A stretch of 64,000 nt of DNA from Megascapheus bottae (Eukaryota; Chordata; Mammalia; Rodentia; Geomyidae), in contig JANJXV010000264.1 of the NCBI GenBank assembly GCA_024803745.1, forward strand, positions 757,501 through 821,500, in the 5' to 3' direction. Position 1 is the first letter of the stretch. Each line of letters opens with the position of its first letter. The translations under genes and the position numbers were made by a program. The notes beneath the pieces are model-generated. The model worked only from the letters and a program-made list of their open reading frames with translations, was not told the origin of the DNA and searched no databases. Positions 63,001 through 64,000 of this stretch are shown piece by piece.

Positions 63001-64000
63001 CTAACCCTTACCCTTACCCTAACCCTAACCCTAACCTTAATCCAACCTTAAACCTAACCCAAACGCTAACCCTAAACCTAACCCATACCCTTACCCTAAC
63101 CCTAGCGCTAAACCTAACCCTAACCCTAACCCTTACCCTAACCATAACCCTAAACCTAACCCTAACACTTACCCTAACCCTACCCCTAACCATTACCCTT
63201 ATCCTAACCCTAACTCTTACCCTATCCCTAACCCTAACCCTAACCCTAACCCTTACCCTAACCCTAACTCTAACCCTTAAACTTACCCTAACCCTAACCC
63301 TAACCTTAACACTTAAACTTACCCTAACCCTAACAATAATCCTAACCCTTACCTAACCCTAACCCTAAACATAACACTTACCCTAACCTAACCCTAACCC
63401 TTACCTTAATCCTAACCCTAACACTAACCCTAACCCCTAAGCCTAACCCCTAACCTAACCCTAACTCTAACCCTAATCCTAACTCTTACCCTTACCCTAA
63501 CCCTAAACCTAACTCTAACCCTACCCGAAACCCTAACCCTTACCCTAACCCTAACCCTAACTCTTACACTAACCCTAACCCTAACCCTAAACTTCAACCT
63601 AACCCGAACCCTAACCATACCCCTAACCCTTTCCCTTAACCTAACCTTAAGCCTAACTCTAAAATTAACCCTATCCCTAACCCTAAACCTCGCCCTTACC
63701 CTAACCCTAACCCTAAACCTATCACTAACCCTAACCCTAACCCTAACCCTAACCCTTATCCTTACCCTAAACCTAACCCTAAACCTAACCCTAACCCTAA
63801 CCCTAACGCCTAACCCTAACCCTAACCCTAATCCTTACCCTTATCCTTACCCTAACACTAACCCTAACCCTAACCCTAAACCTTACCCTTACCCTAAACC
63901 TAACCATAACCCGTACCCTAAACCTAACCCTAACCCTAACCCTAACCCTAGCCCTTACCCTTATCTTAACTCTTACCCTAAACCTAACCCTTACCCCTAC

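Larger units (their letters stand above)
58151..64000. repeat. Degenerate telomere-type array to the window end
   Basis: CCCTAA-type array with no gene. A segment with CCCTCGCCCTTACCC and CTAAACCTATCA variants occurs three times (58407, 62495 and 63689). The array is still continuing at base 64000. Confidence 0.92.

Noticed and set aside
1..64000. CRISPR array
   Set aside because: Repeats are contiguous hexamers without unique spacers, and the context is vertebrate.
1..64000. TERRA-type telomeric transcription unit
   Set aside because: The minus strand would give UUAGGG RNA if transcribed, but I see no CpG-rich promoter or 61/29-type subtelomeric repeats in the window, so nothing supports calling an RNA gene.

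Overview
The window is a very long, degenerate telomere-type repeat array interrupted once by a broken endogenous retrovirus. About 60.6 of 64 kb is made of variants of the vertebrate telomere hexamer, written on the + strand as CCCTAA (TTAGGG on the - strand). Both window edges lie inside the array, so its true length is unknown. The hexamer and a class II (betaretrovirus-like) endogenous retrovirus together point to a mammalian chromosome end or a large interstitial/pericentromeric telomeric block. The species cannot be named from this sequence. I see no cellular gene, tRNA, rRNA or CRISPR array.

Layout. 1-4676: CCCTAA-oriented array with internal duplications. 4677-7950: an LTR-less, env-less retroviral fragment in + orientation running from just inside gag to the first ~50 recognisable residues of reverse transcriptase. 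It holds gag (matrix, a proline-rich region with PPPY and PSAP motifs, capsid, two zinc knuckles), pro (dUTPase, aspartic protease, G-patch) and the start of pol. One in-frame stop, three frameshifts and truncation at both ends make it non-functional as read. 7951-8075: about 125 bases of TTAGGG-oriented repeat. 8076-64000: CCCTAA-oriented array again.

The array is not a simple degenerating telomere. It is a mosaic of direct-oriented duplicated blocks recognisable by shared rare variants. The clearest are a ~5.6 kb block present twice 11.03 kb apart (22.8-28.4 and 33.8-39.4 kb), and a 5.68 kb unit followed head-to-tail by a 5.55 kb copy (43.46-49.14 and 49.14-54.70 kb), with a partial third copy at 56.2-58.15 kb. 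Smaller tandem duplications (30, 36, 132, 192 and 402 bp, all multiples of six, and several around 0.7-1.1 kb) are nested within. This indicates repeated amplification of already degenerate sequence rather than fresh telomerase synthesis.

The retroviral genes follow the usual betaretroviral order gag-pro-pol, with a -1 step from gag to pro and from pro to pol. A candidate gag-pro slippery site followed by a GC-rich stem and possible pseudoknot is still visible. The most unusual feature is the placement: CCCTAA repeats lie to the left of the fragment and TTAGGG repeats directly to its right, as on a linear molecule with telomeres at both ends, and this is then joined head-to-head to more CCCTAA array. 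The long open frames elsewhere, with Arg-Val, Leu-Thr, Pro-Asn or Leu-Gly alternation, are arithmetic consequences of the hexamer and are not annotated as genes.
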